This document shows, piece after piece, positions 24,188 through 32,850 of a DNA stretch of 64,000 nucleotides. The notes under the pieces were generated by a model. That model did not search any database and was not told the origin of the DNA. It worked only from the letters and a program-made list of their open reading frames with translations. The stretch lies in contig ADNK01000550.1 of assembly GCA_000320545.1 (NCBI GenBank), positions 62,001 to 126,000 of the forward strand. Reading direction: 5' to 3'. The DNA comes from Bigelowiella natans CCMP2755. Its lineage: Eukaryota > Cercozoa > Chlorarachniophyceae. The first letter of the stretch is position 1. The number at the start of each line of letters is the position of its first letter. The position numbers and the translations under genes were made by a program.

Positions 24188-24442
24188 TTATTCGGCGGGC
24201 TTCAATTTGTTTAGATCATCATTGTGTTTCATTTTCGCTTTGTAGATTTTTAAAAGTTCCTCTTTGAGCTGCACATTTTGTTTGCACAGCAGTAACTCCT
24301 CGTATTCAGCTTTTGTTATTTCAATTGTGCACTTTTCAGAACCCACGATCATGCAATACAAGCCTTTTGTTGTTTTTCGCAGAAGCCAATACGCAGATCC
24401 AAAAAGAACATCGAGGACAATTTCAGTTGCAAAGTATAGCAT
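24188..24442 (-). CDS. Small membrane-anchored protein, 84 aa
   Basis: One N-terminal membrane segment (about residues 5-35, LYFATEIVLDVLFGSAYWLLRKT) followed by a charged helical tail (EYEELLLCKQNVQLKEELLKI) that could form a coiled coil. Arrangement resembles short NCLDV membrane proteins with an N-terminal anchor. Function unknown. It converges with the AN1 gene, with about 20 bases between. Confidence 0.62.
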   Translation of the reverse strand: MLYFATEIVLDVLFGSAYWLLRKTTKGLYCMIVGSEKCTIEITKAEYEELLLCKQNVQLKEELLKIYKAKMKHNDDLNKLKPAE

Positions 24443-24549
24443 GTTTAGATAGCGTTCTTGTGAGCGTCAAAAAACAATGATCAAAATTTTACACAAGCAC
24501 AAAAAAATACGATGAATTACTTAAGTGCGACCGAAAAAAAAAATCCAAC

Positions 24550-24810
24550 ATGTACGCATACATCCGCCAGGTCTTGATAGAAGCTTTTACCATTGGGGCA
24601 GTTTTCGCTGTCATCGGGAGTCTAGCCTCGAGATTCACAATGCGCTTTGGTAACAACCCGCAATTAGACATGTGGAACATTGAATGGAACTCGTACAACC
24701 AACTAGAAATTCTTTGGTTTTCTACAGCAGCTTTTTTGCATTTAGCATTTGAAGCTACCGGGCTCAACGCCTGGTACGGCAAAAATGGTGCAGCCGTGGT
24801 GTATGCATGA
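24550..24810 (+). CDS. Small conserved membrane protein (GLNAWY type), 86 aa
   Basis: Two membrane helices (about residues 10-28 and 52-68) with the C-terminal signature LHLAFEATGLNAWYGKNG. A short protein ending in H-x-x-FE-x-x-G-x-N-x-WY-x-x-NG is, to my memory, common in NCLDV genomes. Likely a virion membrane protein. Function unknown. Confidence 0.72.
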   Translation: MYAYIRQVLIEAFTIGAVFAVIGSLASRFTMRFGNNPQLDMWNIEWNSYNQLEILWFSTAAFLHLAFEATGLNAWYGKNGAAVVYA

Positions 24811-24855
24811 TGTCCTTGACATTAAAAAAAAAACCAAGACCTGGCAGTCGCCAGC

Positions 24856-24945
24856 TCATGGAGTCTTTGGTTTCTTGGTCTTGATTGTGGTCGTCCAACC
24901 TCCTTGCGAAGGTTTCTTTTTCCTCAGAACATGTTGTTCACACAT
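24856..24945 (-). CDS. Possible tiny Lys/Pro-rich peptide (29 aa)
   Basis: A 29-codon frame (ATG 24945, TGA 24856-24858) with basic product containing LRKKKPSQGGW and IKTKKPKTP. It has good composition but is too short to trust alone. Otherwise the interval up to 25335 holds no gene. Confidence 0.22.
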   Translation of the reverse strand: MCEQHVLRKKKPSQGGWTTTIKTKKPKTP

Positions 24946-25335
24946 GTTTTTTTATATATTTTTAGTGTTCTGATGATGTTTTTTATTGTTAGTCTTGTGT
25001 ATTATATGTTCATATGAGCATATTTTCTGTGTGTGTGTGTGTGACTTTAGACCACTCAAGTTAGTTCACTAGCATTGGTTTGATACGTACGTAAAGTGTT
25101 ACCTTGGATGATGATTCATCAGATGCATCCTACGACTTTCTCGTTGTCCTGTTCCTGCGATCGCCCTGTAAATGCAACGAATCAGTGCAGAACCATCAGT
25201 TAATGCGTGTTTTGGTGTGTTGTTTTTAACTGGTATGGGCCCCTAGTAATTTCTCCTGTCAGTCAATTCACAATTCCAGACAATTTTGCCTGTGCCTTTT
25301 CAGAGAATCGAACACTGAACAGCGACGACCGCTCT
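24946..25335. other. Gene-free interval
   Basis: About 390 bases in which I find no convincing gene. It begins with an AT-rich stretch containing TTTTTTATATATTTTTAG and then a short TG repeat at 25028-25043. The rest is of even composition. No repeat shared with other parts of the window was seen. Confidence 0.5.
25028..25043 (+). repeat. TG dinucleotide repeat (8 units)
   Basis: Eight TG units in non-coding DNA. A much longer, interrupted TG tract is found at 29401-29464. Confidence 0.9.
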
Positions 25336-25620
25336 CTACGCCCAAGAGTGGCACTCCCTTGAACCAATGGAACATTGATGAGCTGTCTCACTTTCACCTA
25401 CCAACAGCCAATTGCAATTTGCAAACTCGTAGGTTGTGCAAACTTTTGAGTTCATGGAAGAATCCCAGTGGCACACATTTCCGAACGTAAAAAAAATGTG
25501 CCGCACACCTTGCAAAACATCAATGAAGTTTCGATACACATCCTCGTCAAACATCGCAAGCAAAAAGACTCGAGTCCCAACTTCGGTTGACGCAAAAACA
25601 CAAGCAGAATGTTTACCCAT
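25336..25620 (-). CDS. Possible 94-aa protein, N-myristoylation-like start
   Basis: A frame from ATG 25620 to TAG, product starting MGKHSA (Gly2 allows myristoylation) and with protein-like composition (RVFLLAMFDEDVYRNFIDVL and six Cys). It overlaps the ATG of the plus-strand gene at 25609 by 12 bases, which argues against both being expressed as drawn. A competing plus-strand frame (25436-25834) lacks an ATG. I favour the minus-strand frame only weakly. Confidence 0.35.
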   Translation of the reverse strand: MGKHSACVFASTEVGTRVFLLAMFDEDVYRNFIDVLQGVRHIFFTFGNVCHWDSSMNSKVCTTYEFANCNWLLVGESETAHQCSIGSRECHSWA

Positions 25621-25947
25621 TACAGATTTCAGGCAGATCCTAAAGAGAGTGACTGGCAGAAAACCAAGCCAATGCCTTCACTCTTGCAAGGAGGCATGCC
25701 GAAGATCAATCCAAACGCGCTACCTACATCTAGGTACGTTGGCAATCTTCTTCTACGCCCAAAGTATCAGTACCTATCTAACAACCGGCCCTTCATCGAG
25801 GTCCCGCCAAACTTTACCGTGGATGGTTCGGTAACACCCTCCAGTAAACAAACGCTCCCTGTGAATCCCCGTCTCATCGAAGCTTACAACTCAGCCGTGG
25901 AGGAAACTAAAATTCGAAAAGCAATGGGTGTCAATTACACACCATAA
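25609..25947 (+). CDS. Small Pro/Asn-rich protein, 112 aa
   Basis: The product is rich in Pro, Asn, Tyr and Arg (KPMPSLLQGGMPKINPNALP, then RYVGNLLLRPKYQYLSN), resembling small virion proteins such as the myristoylated one at 5293-5868 in composition. No domain is recognised. The ATG at 25609 comes shortly after an in-frame stop at 25588. A T9 tract and the next virion-like gene follow. Confidence 0.55.
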   Translation: MFTHYRFQADPKESDWQKTKPMPSLLQGGMPKINPNALPTSRYVGNLLLRPKYQYLSNNRPFIEVPPNFTVDGSVTPSSKQTLPVNPRLIEAYNSAVEETKIRKAMGVNYTP

Positions 25948-25971
25948 TTTTAGATCATGCCACAAATATGC

Positions 25972-25982
25972 ATTTTTTTTTG
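25972..25982 (+). promoter_or_regulatory. T-tract promoter-like element ahead of the 26034 gene
   Basis: ATTTTTTTTTG about 51 bases ahead of the ATG at 26034, and 25 bases after the preceding stop. Either promoter or transcript-end signal. Confidence 0.3.
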
Positions 25983-26033
25983 TTTAGTTTGATGAACACG
26001 TGTACTGATTTGCAACACACATAAATCTACGAC

Positions 26034-26879
26034 ATGAAGTCACTGATAGAAGCTGTACAAAAAACTAACGCAAATGCATGCAAGCTGAGCTCTGAGCCAA
26101 AAATACTAAATTATGGTCCAAACGGCACAGACACCTACACTATGGAGTGCAAATTTGACAGCACAAAGAATCGTAACAAATATTACGGTGTGCTGCCGCC
26201 TCCTTGTAACAGGGAATCTTTGTTCTTTAGCATGCCAATCCTAAAAGATAAAACCATCATTGGGAACGCTGTTTGCGATTCGTCAAATCGATGGATCAAA
26301 AGAGACGGCATTTTGTTCGACACTGTCATCGACAACCAAGAGATAATAAAAAACAAATATGTTTTTGATGTTGAAAATGCCACGGAACCCGGGATGATGG
26401 GAAGTGGACTTGGGTTAGCCACTGATTACCGGAAAAGTCTTGGAGCACTTGGTGCGATTGGTGCGGCGACAATGTTGGCGCCTGGGCTTATTCCTGGAGC
26501 TATAGGTTATGGAGTTTCTGGACTTAAGAATGCCGGTTCTTATTTGTTGGGTAAAGCAGTACCAGCGGCTGCTGCCGGGGCAGCATCACAAGCTGCTGCG
26601 CCTGTCGCTACACCAGAAACCTGGGCTCAATTTGGTTCACGAAAAATGAACAATGTTTTTGACCGGCTTGCCGATGCCACAATCGCGAACAGCGTCAATC
26701 AAGGCGTCAACCAAATGATGCAACAACCACAACAAATGCAGCAACAATCAATGACGTTGCAACAACTACGACAAATGCCGCTTGAGGATGTACGAAAACT
26801 TGTGATGCAACAACCAAGAATGACGGATCAACAATTACGACAATTGTCACAAATCTTACCGATGCAGCAGCAAAATTAA
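26034..26879 (+). CDS. Virion membrane-like protein with Cys-rich head and Gln-rich tail
   Basis: A 281-aa protein in three parts. The N-terminal 120 residues have four Cys (positions near 16, 42, 61 and 83) and end in AVCDSSNRWIKRDGILF with a nearby DNQ. Residues about 135-195 are Gly/Ala-rich and hydrophobic (GALGAIGAATMLAPGLIPGAIG), probably membrane-associated. The tail is rich in Gln and Met (QQPQQMQQQSM). The gene at 60154-61041 has the same plan: Cys-containing head with RCNQRGQWVLND and DNQ, then an Ala-rich segment. I infer paralogous virion membrane proteins with disulfides in the head, which would suit the Erv1-type oxidase. Confidence 0.66.
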   Translation: MKSLIEAVQKTNANACKLSSEPKILNYGPNGTDTYTMECKFDSTKNRNKYYGVLPPPCNRESLFFSMPILKDKTIIGNAVCDSSNRWIKRDGILFDTVIDNQEIIKNKYVFDVENATEPGMMGSGLGLATDYRKSLGALGAIGAATMLAPGLIPGAIGYGVSGLKNAGSYLLGKAVPAAAAGAASQAAAPVATPETWAQFGSRKMNNVFDRLADATIANSVNQGVNQMMQQPQQMQQQSMTLQQLRQMPLEDVRKLVMQQPRMTDQQLRQLSQILPMQQQN

Positions 26880-26962
26880 AGAATGCAATGAATCAAGATT
26901 TCGGATAGCACAGTGCAATGAGAAACAAACAAGAAGTGCGACCTTTTTACCACAAATGTTCT

Positions 26963-28483
26963 CTATTCATAAAATCCATCAGCATGTTCCTCGATTTGAT
27001 TCAATATGACCTGGATGAGATCGTGTAATGAGCCGTACTCGTACAAATGCACCGACTCCTCCTCCATGTTTTCACTGTTTGCTGCAAGTGCATGCATGTG
27101 TTTGCTGTGCGCGGTTTTGCCATCTGAATCCATGAGCCTGTGTTTTTGCCAGACTTTGTACACAACATTGATGTATTTGTAGATGGAGTTTTTATGAGCC
27201 GTATTTCCGATTTCTAAGAGCGCGTTGCAGACTTTCGCATTTCCCGACGACATAGAATGTATTTTGCGTACCAACGGATCCATCACGTGGTTCATGTTCT
27301 GCACATTTTCACTCTGCCTTAGTATTTGGAAGAGTGTAGAAATGTAAAACAACATGCAAAACAACGCAATTTCATTCGGGTTCAAAGCGACGGTGTCCTC
27401 GTATTTCTTTAGCATACTTTCGTACGCGGCGCCTGTCTTGCGCACTCGTATGACCTCGTTGTGCCCTACAAATGGCGCATTTTCAAGCAAACATCGAATG
27501 GGACGCCCGGTCTTGGCATCGAAGTGTACTAGTATCTGTTCGAGCGTAAATCCAAGGACCGCGACATTGTTTCCTAGCATGCGGCTACACATTGCCACTA
27601 TGTGGTCACCAAGCAATTCCATTGTTTTGCTGTTAGGCGAATCTTTTACAATGGATTTGGTGTTGCGCCACATGGTTTCTGACAAACAAGTAACATAAAC
27701 GAAACCCGCTTTCAATTTCCGATTAATGACTGCCATCTGCTCCTGTGGCAACACTCTTTGCCGCAATGTGGTTCCAGTTAGCGTGTCTTTTTCATAATGC
27801 CTTGCATTGATTTGACGAACGTCATACCGGCTTTCCACAGGATTTTGCATGGCATTTTTCCAGTCTGAATCTTGTCGATGCGACCACGCATTTTTCTTCA
27901 CAATGTTACGGGCGGTCTCCACATTCATTTTGTCAGACAGAAACTCAGGTATTATGCTCATCAACACAATTGGTGCAACTACCTGGGACGCAGCCATTTT
28001 GAGACTTAGATCTGCAAAGCTTCGTATTTTTTGGAACGTGAGGTCTTTTGGTTCCATGAGAGCACTTGACAACGTGGTGTTTGAAGCAGACGCAATCGCG
28101 CGATCCAAAACTCGCATTCTACACCTTGTTCTTGGAATGTCATAAACCGAAAACTCACCATCCATGCCACGTGACATGACCATGTTGTTTTTTGATTGGT
28201 AAATGTTGTTCATGTGCGCTATTCCAATCGATTCAATGAATGCTGTGCAGAACTCTAATGTCGTCATGTTTTTAGCAGACACAAACAGTGTGTTGATGTC
28301 GGATTCGATGAGCGATTGCATGGCATTGGATTGCGCATTCTGGAAGAATTTCATTTTGTTTATGTCGTCGTCCAAGACACTTCGAACATGTCTGTGATAA
28401 AGCCTTAAAAATTCGTTCGTATTTTTTTTCCGTTTTTCTAAGAGAATGCTTGTTTTCTGGCGTTTTCCCATGTTTGCAAACAT
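26963..28483 (-). CDS. Unknown 506-aa protein
   Basis: Not recognised; mostly helical with little low-complexity sequence, so probably a globular core or replication/virion protein. A segment NVAVLGFTLEQILVHFD near the middle resembles GIGVLGFDLSKILTYYD in the gene at 58779-59921, and a distant relation is possible. Starts at 28483 or 28471 are equally good; the frame extends further to a GTG. The gene is transcribed away from the zinc-finger protein at 28627, on the same strand. Confidence 0.68.
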   Translation of the reverse strand: MFANMGKRQKTSILLEKRKKNTNEFLRLYHRHVRSVLDDDINKMKFFQNAQSNAMQSLIESDINTLFVSAKNMTTLEFCTAFIESIGIAHMNNIYQSKNNMVMSRGMDGEFSVYDIPRTRCRMRVLDRAIASASNTTLSSALMEPKDLTFQKIRSFADLSLKMAASQVVAPIVLMSIIPEFLSDKMNVETARNIVKKNAWSHRQDSDWKNAMQNPVESRYDVRQINARHYEKDTLTGTTLRQRVLPQEQMAVINRKLKAGFVYVTCLSETMWRNTKSIVKDSPNSKTMELLGDHIVAMCSRMLGNNVAVLGFTLEQILVHFDAKTGRPIRCLLENAPFVGHNEVIRVRKTGAAYESMLKKYEDTVALNPNEIALFCMLFYISTLFQILRQSENVQNMNHVMDPLVRKIHSMSSGNAKVCNALLEIGNTAHKNSIYKYINVVYKVWQKHRLMDSDGKTAHSKHMHALAANSENMEEESVHLYEYGSLHDLIQVILNQIEEHADGFYE

Positions 28484-28626
28484 TTTGCACTGTTTCAAGT
28501 CTGGGGTGTTTGCAGTTGATGCACTACAATCTCGGTCACAGCGCGCTTTTGATGATCGACTAAGCAACAAAAAATTCACATGCAGATTTTAACTTTGTGT
28601 TCAAAAAGGGTTTTGCTTTACCCTAA

Positions 28627-29385
28627 TTACTTTTCCATGCAAATCGCAGCTCCCAGCAACAGACATGCTGCTACGACGACCATCTTTTCCGTGGTGCGTC
28701 GTTTGCACATGGAACACCTTTTTCGCCAGGTGAAATCAAAGACAGATTTGTTAATTGCAAAATGATAACATTGCTGTGGTAGAACATGTCGAATTTTTGG
28801 CAATGTCGAGCAAAGTGCCCGCATGTTTTTGGCTTTTCGAACATCTATGTTGCTCAACAACAATTTTGTGCGTGTCGATTTTGCATCGGTCTTGGTCAAT
28901 GTAGCGCAACACCATTCACTAAGCCCGTCAATGATTTGCATAATCATTTCTTTGGCTTTGTTGCTGCTTCGGTAATATTTGTTTACGTGCTTGTAGGACA
29001 GAAGGCGCTCGGCTATTTTGTTGCTTGTGAGCACAAGGCAGCTGTCCTTTGAGATGGCGTACTTGCGAATGTGTAGAAAGTGTGCACAATGAGCGCATTT
29101 GATTTGTTTGTGTTTGTCATCAAAACAAGAAGCTAGCATTGTGTGACAATCGAGGCACAAAGATTGCGTAGTTCCGCACGATTCGCATTGTGTGTGCACA
29201 CAGTTGTCTTTTAGGGTGTTGTTTGGAATGTCATCTGCTTTTGTTGAATGTAGGAATTGAACGTTCGCACCAACAAGTCTGTAATTGCACATGCTGCAGT
29301 ATGTCGGTTCGCGTCTGCTAGTTTTAGGACGTGAATTTGCTATCCGGTCCTCCTCCCCATCACTAATTTCATCGAGCATCCACAT
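28627..29385 (-). CDS. Cys/His-rich zinc-binding protein with C-terminal membrane anchor
   Basis: A 252-aa protein from MWMLDEISDGEED. It has at least five Cx2C or CxxC-like pairs (YCSMC, CESC, CLDC, CAHC and CSMC), so several zinc sites are likely, perhaps of RING- or B-box-like type, although I cannot match the spacing. The C-terminus is a hydrophobic helix (VVVAACLLLGAAICME), consistent with a tail anchor. The frame remains open upstream through a CA/TG microsatellite that would code for His-Thr repeats (ATG at 29472); I prefer the start after it. If a ligase, it would join the ubiquitin set, but this is unproven. Confidence 0.62.
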   Translation of the reverse strand: MWMLDEISDGEEDRIANSRPKTSRREPTYCSMCNYRLVGANVQFLHSTKADDIPNNTLKDNCVHTQCESCGTTQSLCLDCHTMLASCFDDKHKQIKCAHCAHFLHIRKYAISKDSCLVLTSNKIAERLLSYKHVNKYYRSSNKAKEMIMQIIDGLSEWCCATLTKTDAKSTRTKLLLSNIDVRKAKNMRALCSTLPKIRHVLPQQCYHFAINKSVFDFTWRKRCSMCKRRTTEKMVVVAACLLLGAAICMEK

Positions 29386-29400
29386 TCTGGTGTTTGTGTT

Positions 29401-29464
29401 GTGTGCATATGTGTGTGTGTGTGTGTGTGTGTGCGTGCATGTGTGTGTGCGTGTGTGTGTTGTG
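29401..29464 (+). repeat. Interrupted TG microsatellite
   Basis: About 64 bases of TG units with CA and CG interruptions, at the 5' end of the zinc-binding protein gene. On the minus strand it is open and would code for alternating His and Thr. Length change in single units would shift the frame of the upstream extension. Confidence 0.9.
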
Positions 29465-29479
29465 ACGTGCATTCTGGTT

Positions 29480-30400
29480 TCAAGGGGCGCGCTCTTCCGG
29501 GTCGAAATCTGATTCAAAGGTATCCTCGACAGGCATTCTAATGACCTGTACAGCTTTGACGTTGAGGTTGTGGTAGACTTTTTTAGAGCTGTTTAGCACT
29601 TTTAACCCACTCCATTTGATCAGAACACGCACCTCCGACATGCTTTTGACGCCTTCAATGCCCTTCTCAAATGGGACTGTCTTGTAATTGCTCGATCCAG
29701 TTGATGGGTCGGTCGTTTTTGTCACTTTGGTCACATCCACCAAACATCTGTCTGGATCTTTTCTAGATCGATCAATCTTGAGTTTTAGGGTCACATAGGA
29801 ATCATCCTCTTTGCGGTCACGCATTGACGAGACGAATGTGACATTTGTTCCTTGCTTGATGAAAGCGTCGGCATTTTTCACAAACCTTTCCTCTATTTTT
29901 CGCTCAAACAAACGAAGTGTTTTATAGGTTTGGCTTTCTTTCGGGATTTTGAGCGTGATGTCAGACTTTTTCACCTCAGACGTGTTGAATTTGTCATCTT
30001 CATTGAATCCGAACGTTTCCAATGCCCCGAGAGTTTCGATCTGCAAGCTTGAGGCAGTCTCATCCGAACATCCCATTTTCCACAATCTCGGATTAAAGTA
30101 ATAGCACTGCCCAAATGGGGAAGGAGAACTAAAATTTAAATCGAATTCTGACACTCTCATCAGCTGCGACTGTCCTCCTCGTTCACCATCAATTGCTTTT
30201 GGTTTGAACAACTTGAACATAGGAAGCCCGACATAATTGTTCTCAACAAAGTGTGTACGAATGTCGTTGTTGTCGGTCGGATTGCTAAATCGCACCTTCT
30301 TCAATACACTTGGATCTAGCTTTGTGTTTCCGGGGTCCATCGCATCGAGCCCTCTCTTGTTAGTGTTCGTGTCAGCTGGTTTACGCATGGTTTCCATCAT
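29480..30400 (-). CDS. Unknown protein, candidate ssDNA-binding protein
   Basis: A 306-aa protein rich in beta-strand-like segments and Lys (TYKTLRLFERKIEERFVK, YVTLKLKIDRSRKDPDRCLVDVTKV and SEVRVLIKWSGLKVLNSSKK). The C-terminus is acidic (DTFESDFDPEERAP), as in many single-strand DNA-binding proteins. On that basis I propose an OB-fold DNA-binding protein, with low confidence. Starts at 30400, 30397 and 30388 are all possible. It stands opposite the 30795 gene across a 394-base divergent region. Confidence 0.62.
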   Translation of the reverse strand: MMETMRKPADTNTNKRGLDAMDPGNTKLDPSVLKKVRFSNPTDNNDIRTHFVENNYVGLPMFKLFKPKAIDGERGGQSQLMRVSEFDLNFSSPSPFGQCYYFNPRLWKMGCSDETASSLQIETLGALETFGFNEDDKFNTSEVKKSDITLKIPKESQTYKTLRLFERKIEERFVKNADAFIKQGTNVTFVSSMRDRKEDDSYVTLKLKIDRSRKDPDRCLVDVTKVTKTTDPSTGSSNYKTVPFEKGIEGVKSMSEVRVLIKWSGLKVLNSSKKVYHNLNVKAVQVIRMPVEDTFESDFDPEERAP

Positions 30401-30794
30401 AGTGGTCTGTTTGAATAGTGTGTGTAAAACACACACGAAGAAATAGAAGTTTCTTTTTTTTACAGGTACCCCCTTCAAATGCATGGTAGTAAAATCCAGG
30501 CGATTTCGTGTATATTTAGGGTCGCATTTGTTCAAAACAAAACAAAATGTCGATGTACCCCCTTTTTGTATGACTACGTAGTTGTAGAACTTTTACATGA
30601 ACGCAGGGCGTTTTGTTTTAGTCGCATGCAATGTCTGGCAATTCGCGGATTTTGAGCCGATGGTGACGTGATTTTAGGTGAAAATTTTTACCTGCTTTGT
30701 ACAACACATACTTGCACATTGGAATGCTTTTTCCATAATTCAAAAGTCGACGCACAGGCATAGATCCTGCAGCTAGGACACACTCAAACGTACC
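30401..30794. promoter_or_regulatory. Divergent promoter region
   Basis: About 394 bases between the starts of divergent genes, without a credible gene. It holds a small palindrome-like motif AACGCAGGGCGTTT at 30600-30613, also found at 3992-4005, and an AT-rich stretch GTGAAAATTTTTACC near 30680. A T6 run follows at 30568. Confidence 0.4.
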
Positions 30795-32846
30795 ATGGTC
30801 ATCATTCCGGACATACCCACCATGAACAAGTTTGATCGGATTAATACCAACAAGGACATTGACAAGACCACCAAGCAGAAAGTGCTTCCGACGATCGTGC
30901 GGAACAAACGCAAAGTAGCTGACTCATGGATGCCACGGATCTTAGGAAACAAGCACGAAAATTGCAGATACTGCCTAAAACACATCGAAAAAGGATCCGA
31001 GGAAGCAAAGACGATGACTTTTGGGACATGTACTGATTGTCCGGTGTATTGCTCTGCAACGGGCTGTCCGATGCTAGCAGACAATTCATTAGGCAAATAC
31101 GGGACCTTCTTTTCTGGAATGTGCATTCATCACAGCAAACTGATGACAAAGAAAGGACGCCAACACAACTGGGCCCCACAATGTGCCATTCGCAAACACG
31201 TCAATCCCTTCCCTCTCCCAAAACTAGAATCGATTCAAATGAAAAAGACCGAGGCTGAATTGTCAGAAAAATTCCGTTCCACAGCGTATCAGCAACTCAA
31301 AGATCTCATGTTAAGGAAAATGATGGAAAAACTGCAACTCGACCACTTCAAACAAGTGTGCAATCCGGATGCAGACGAAAACGACCCGAGCATGTTGCTT
31401 GGGGATGCCCCCAGTTACGAAATTAAAGAGTGCATTGACAACGCAACTAAATGCACACTGCGGCGTGGCAATAGGCACGGATTTAGCACGGCCACCAAAA
31501 TAGATGTAGTTGTTGACATAGAACTTGAATTTTTAGCTACTATCAACAAGCCGGACCAAGGTACAAAGGCAGAAACAACTGTAGTTCACAACGCAGCAGA
31601 CATGTTCAAGTCCTGCTACAAAGGAGAGCTCGAGGATCTTAGCAAATGCGACGACCGGACTTTCAAAATATCTCTTAACAAAAGCTTTAGTGCTCCGAAT
31701 GCCAGAATAGACAAAATCAACAAGAACAAACTGGTCATCCGCATCAACGATGACGCCATTGCTGAGCTCAACGATCAGGTGCGCCAAAAGTGCAAGGTGC
31801 TGACTTCAAGAGCTAACGACGACATGTCAACTATCAACGTGAAACTCCTTAAACACAATGCGACGTTGCGACACGCATCGTTGCGACCAAAATTACATGC
31901 ATCAGTGTTCAACATACCGTTGCTTGACTGTGAAGAGAAAGACGAAGCCGATTCTTCGCAAGATGTGACTGATTTTGATACGAAGATTGACACCATAGAA
32001 AAGGAAAACATCAAACGCAGAAAAAGCACCGGCGACAACAACAAGTCTGGAGACCATGACAATGCCTGGAAGTTTAGACCCTACCACAAATTCGTGCAAA
32101 AAGCACACTGTCTGCAGAACATTGGGACAAAGAGAGCACTTCAAAACGGCAACGTCAAAATAGAAACTGTATTTGATTCGCAAACAAATCAATATGTGCC
32201 ACCAGTGCCAGACCCAAAAGCGGTTAAGGGCAGAAAACGCAAATTGCGGAATTGCAAACGAAGACGAATGAACGGCAAGTCGCACACAGGACTCAAGGAG
32301 AACGTAAATTGTGCAATTGCAGTGTCAGAAATACCCTTCTCTATGATGACCTGCGTCAATGGGGCATTGCTGCAACACTCTCTCATTTCAGAAATCGAGG
32401 TGTCGTTTGTTGCTACAGCCCCATGCGCGACCAAAAAAAGAAAAGTATCAAGAACTGTCAACAAAAAGGACTGCTTAGACACGTGTCGATGGGGCGATTC
32501 CATGTTAGGTGCGTGTGCGGTCAACATCGACGATGCAACTATGTTGATAGACAAAACCTGGAATGTCATTCAAATGGCATCCAAAGCAATCTTGCACAAT
32601 TTAGTTGTGTCGCGCAAGAAGAAATGCAACAGCCGATTTGCAGAAGAACTAAAAGATACAACCTCTGACTTTTTAGTGGACGATTTGTTGCAGTGCGGTG
32701 ACATAGTCGATTTGCGTGCTCCAAAACCGGAGAACGTGTTTAATGACTTGTTAGATTGCTGGCAGAATGACGTTGAGCTTTGGGATATGTTCAGAAACTA
32801 CATTAACAAAATTATCGACAAACACGTGCATGTGTCAATCATGTAA
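30795..32846 (+). CDS. Large Cys-rich zinc-binding protein, function unknown
   Basis: A 683-aa hydrophilic protein. Near residues 57-115 lies a Cys/His cluster (CRYC, CTDCPVYC, CSATGC-like spacing and CIHH), probably one or two zinc sites. Further parts are Lys-rich with acidic breaks; a basic stretch KGRKRKLRNCKRRRMNGK near residue 480 is a likely nuclear localisation or nucleic-acid-binding site. No catalytic motif is visible. NCLDV transcription factors often join a zinc ribbon to a large helical part, so a late transcription role is one option, not supported further. It converges with the gene at 32851 with only four bases between. Confidence 0.66.
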   Translation: MVIIPDIPTMNKFDRINTNKDIDKTTKQKVLPTIVRNKRKVADSWMPRILGNKHENCRYCLKHIEKGSEEAKTMTFGTCTDCPVYCSATGCPMLADNSLGKYGTFFSGMCIHHSKLMTKKGRQHNWAPQCAIRKHVNPFPLPKLESIQMKKTEAELSEKFRSTAYQQLKDLMLRKMMEKLQLDHFKQVCNPDADENDPSMLLGDAPSYEIKECIDNATKCTLRRGNRHGFSTATKIDVVVDIELEFLATINKPDQGTKAETTVVHNAADMFKSCYKGELEDLSKCDDRTFKISLNKSFSAPNARIDKINKNKLVIRINDDAIAELNDQVRQKCKVLTSRANDDMSTINVKLLKHNATLRHASLRPKLHASVFNIPLLDCEEKDEADSSQDVTDFDTKIDTIEKENIKRRKSTGDNNKSGDHDNAWKFRPYHKFVQKAHCLQNIGTKRALQNGNVKIETVFDSQTNQYVPPVPDPKAVKGRKRKLRNCKRRRMNGKSHTGLKENVNCAIAVSEIPFSMMTCVNGALLQHSLISEIEVSFVATAPCATKKRKVSRTVNKKDCLDTCRWGDSMLGACAVNIDDATMLIDKTWNVIQMASKAILHNLVVSRKKKCNSRFAEELKDTTSDFLVDDLLQCGDIVDLRAPKPENVFNDLLDCWQNDVELWDMFRNYINKIIDKHVHVSIM

Positions 32847-32850
32847 TTCA

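Noticed and set aside
25290..25400. tRNA-like T-arm (GTTCGATTC) on the minus strand
   Set aside because: The arm pairs in four of five positions, but no matching acceptor stem or D-arm was found at the expected distance.
25436..25834. 132-codon plus-strand frame
   Set aside because: Starts with GTG only, overlaps a better-formed frame at 25609 and has poor composition.
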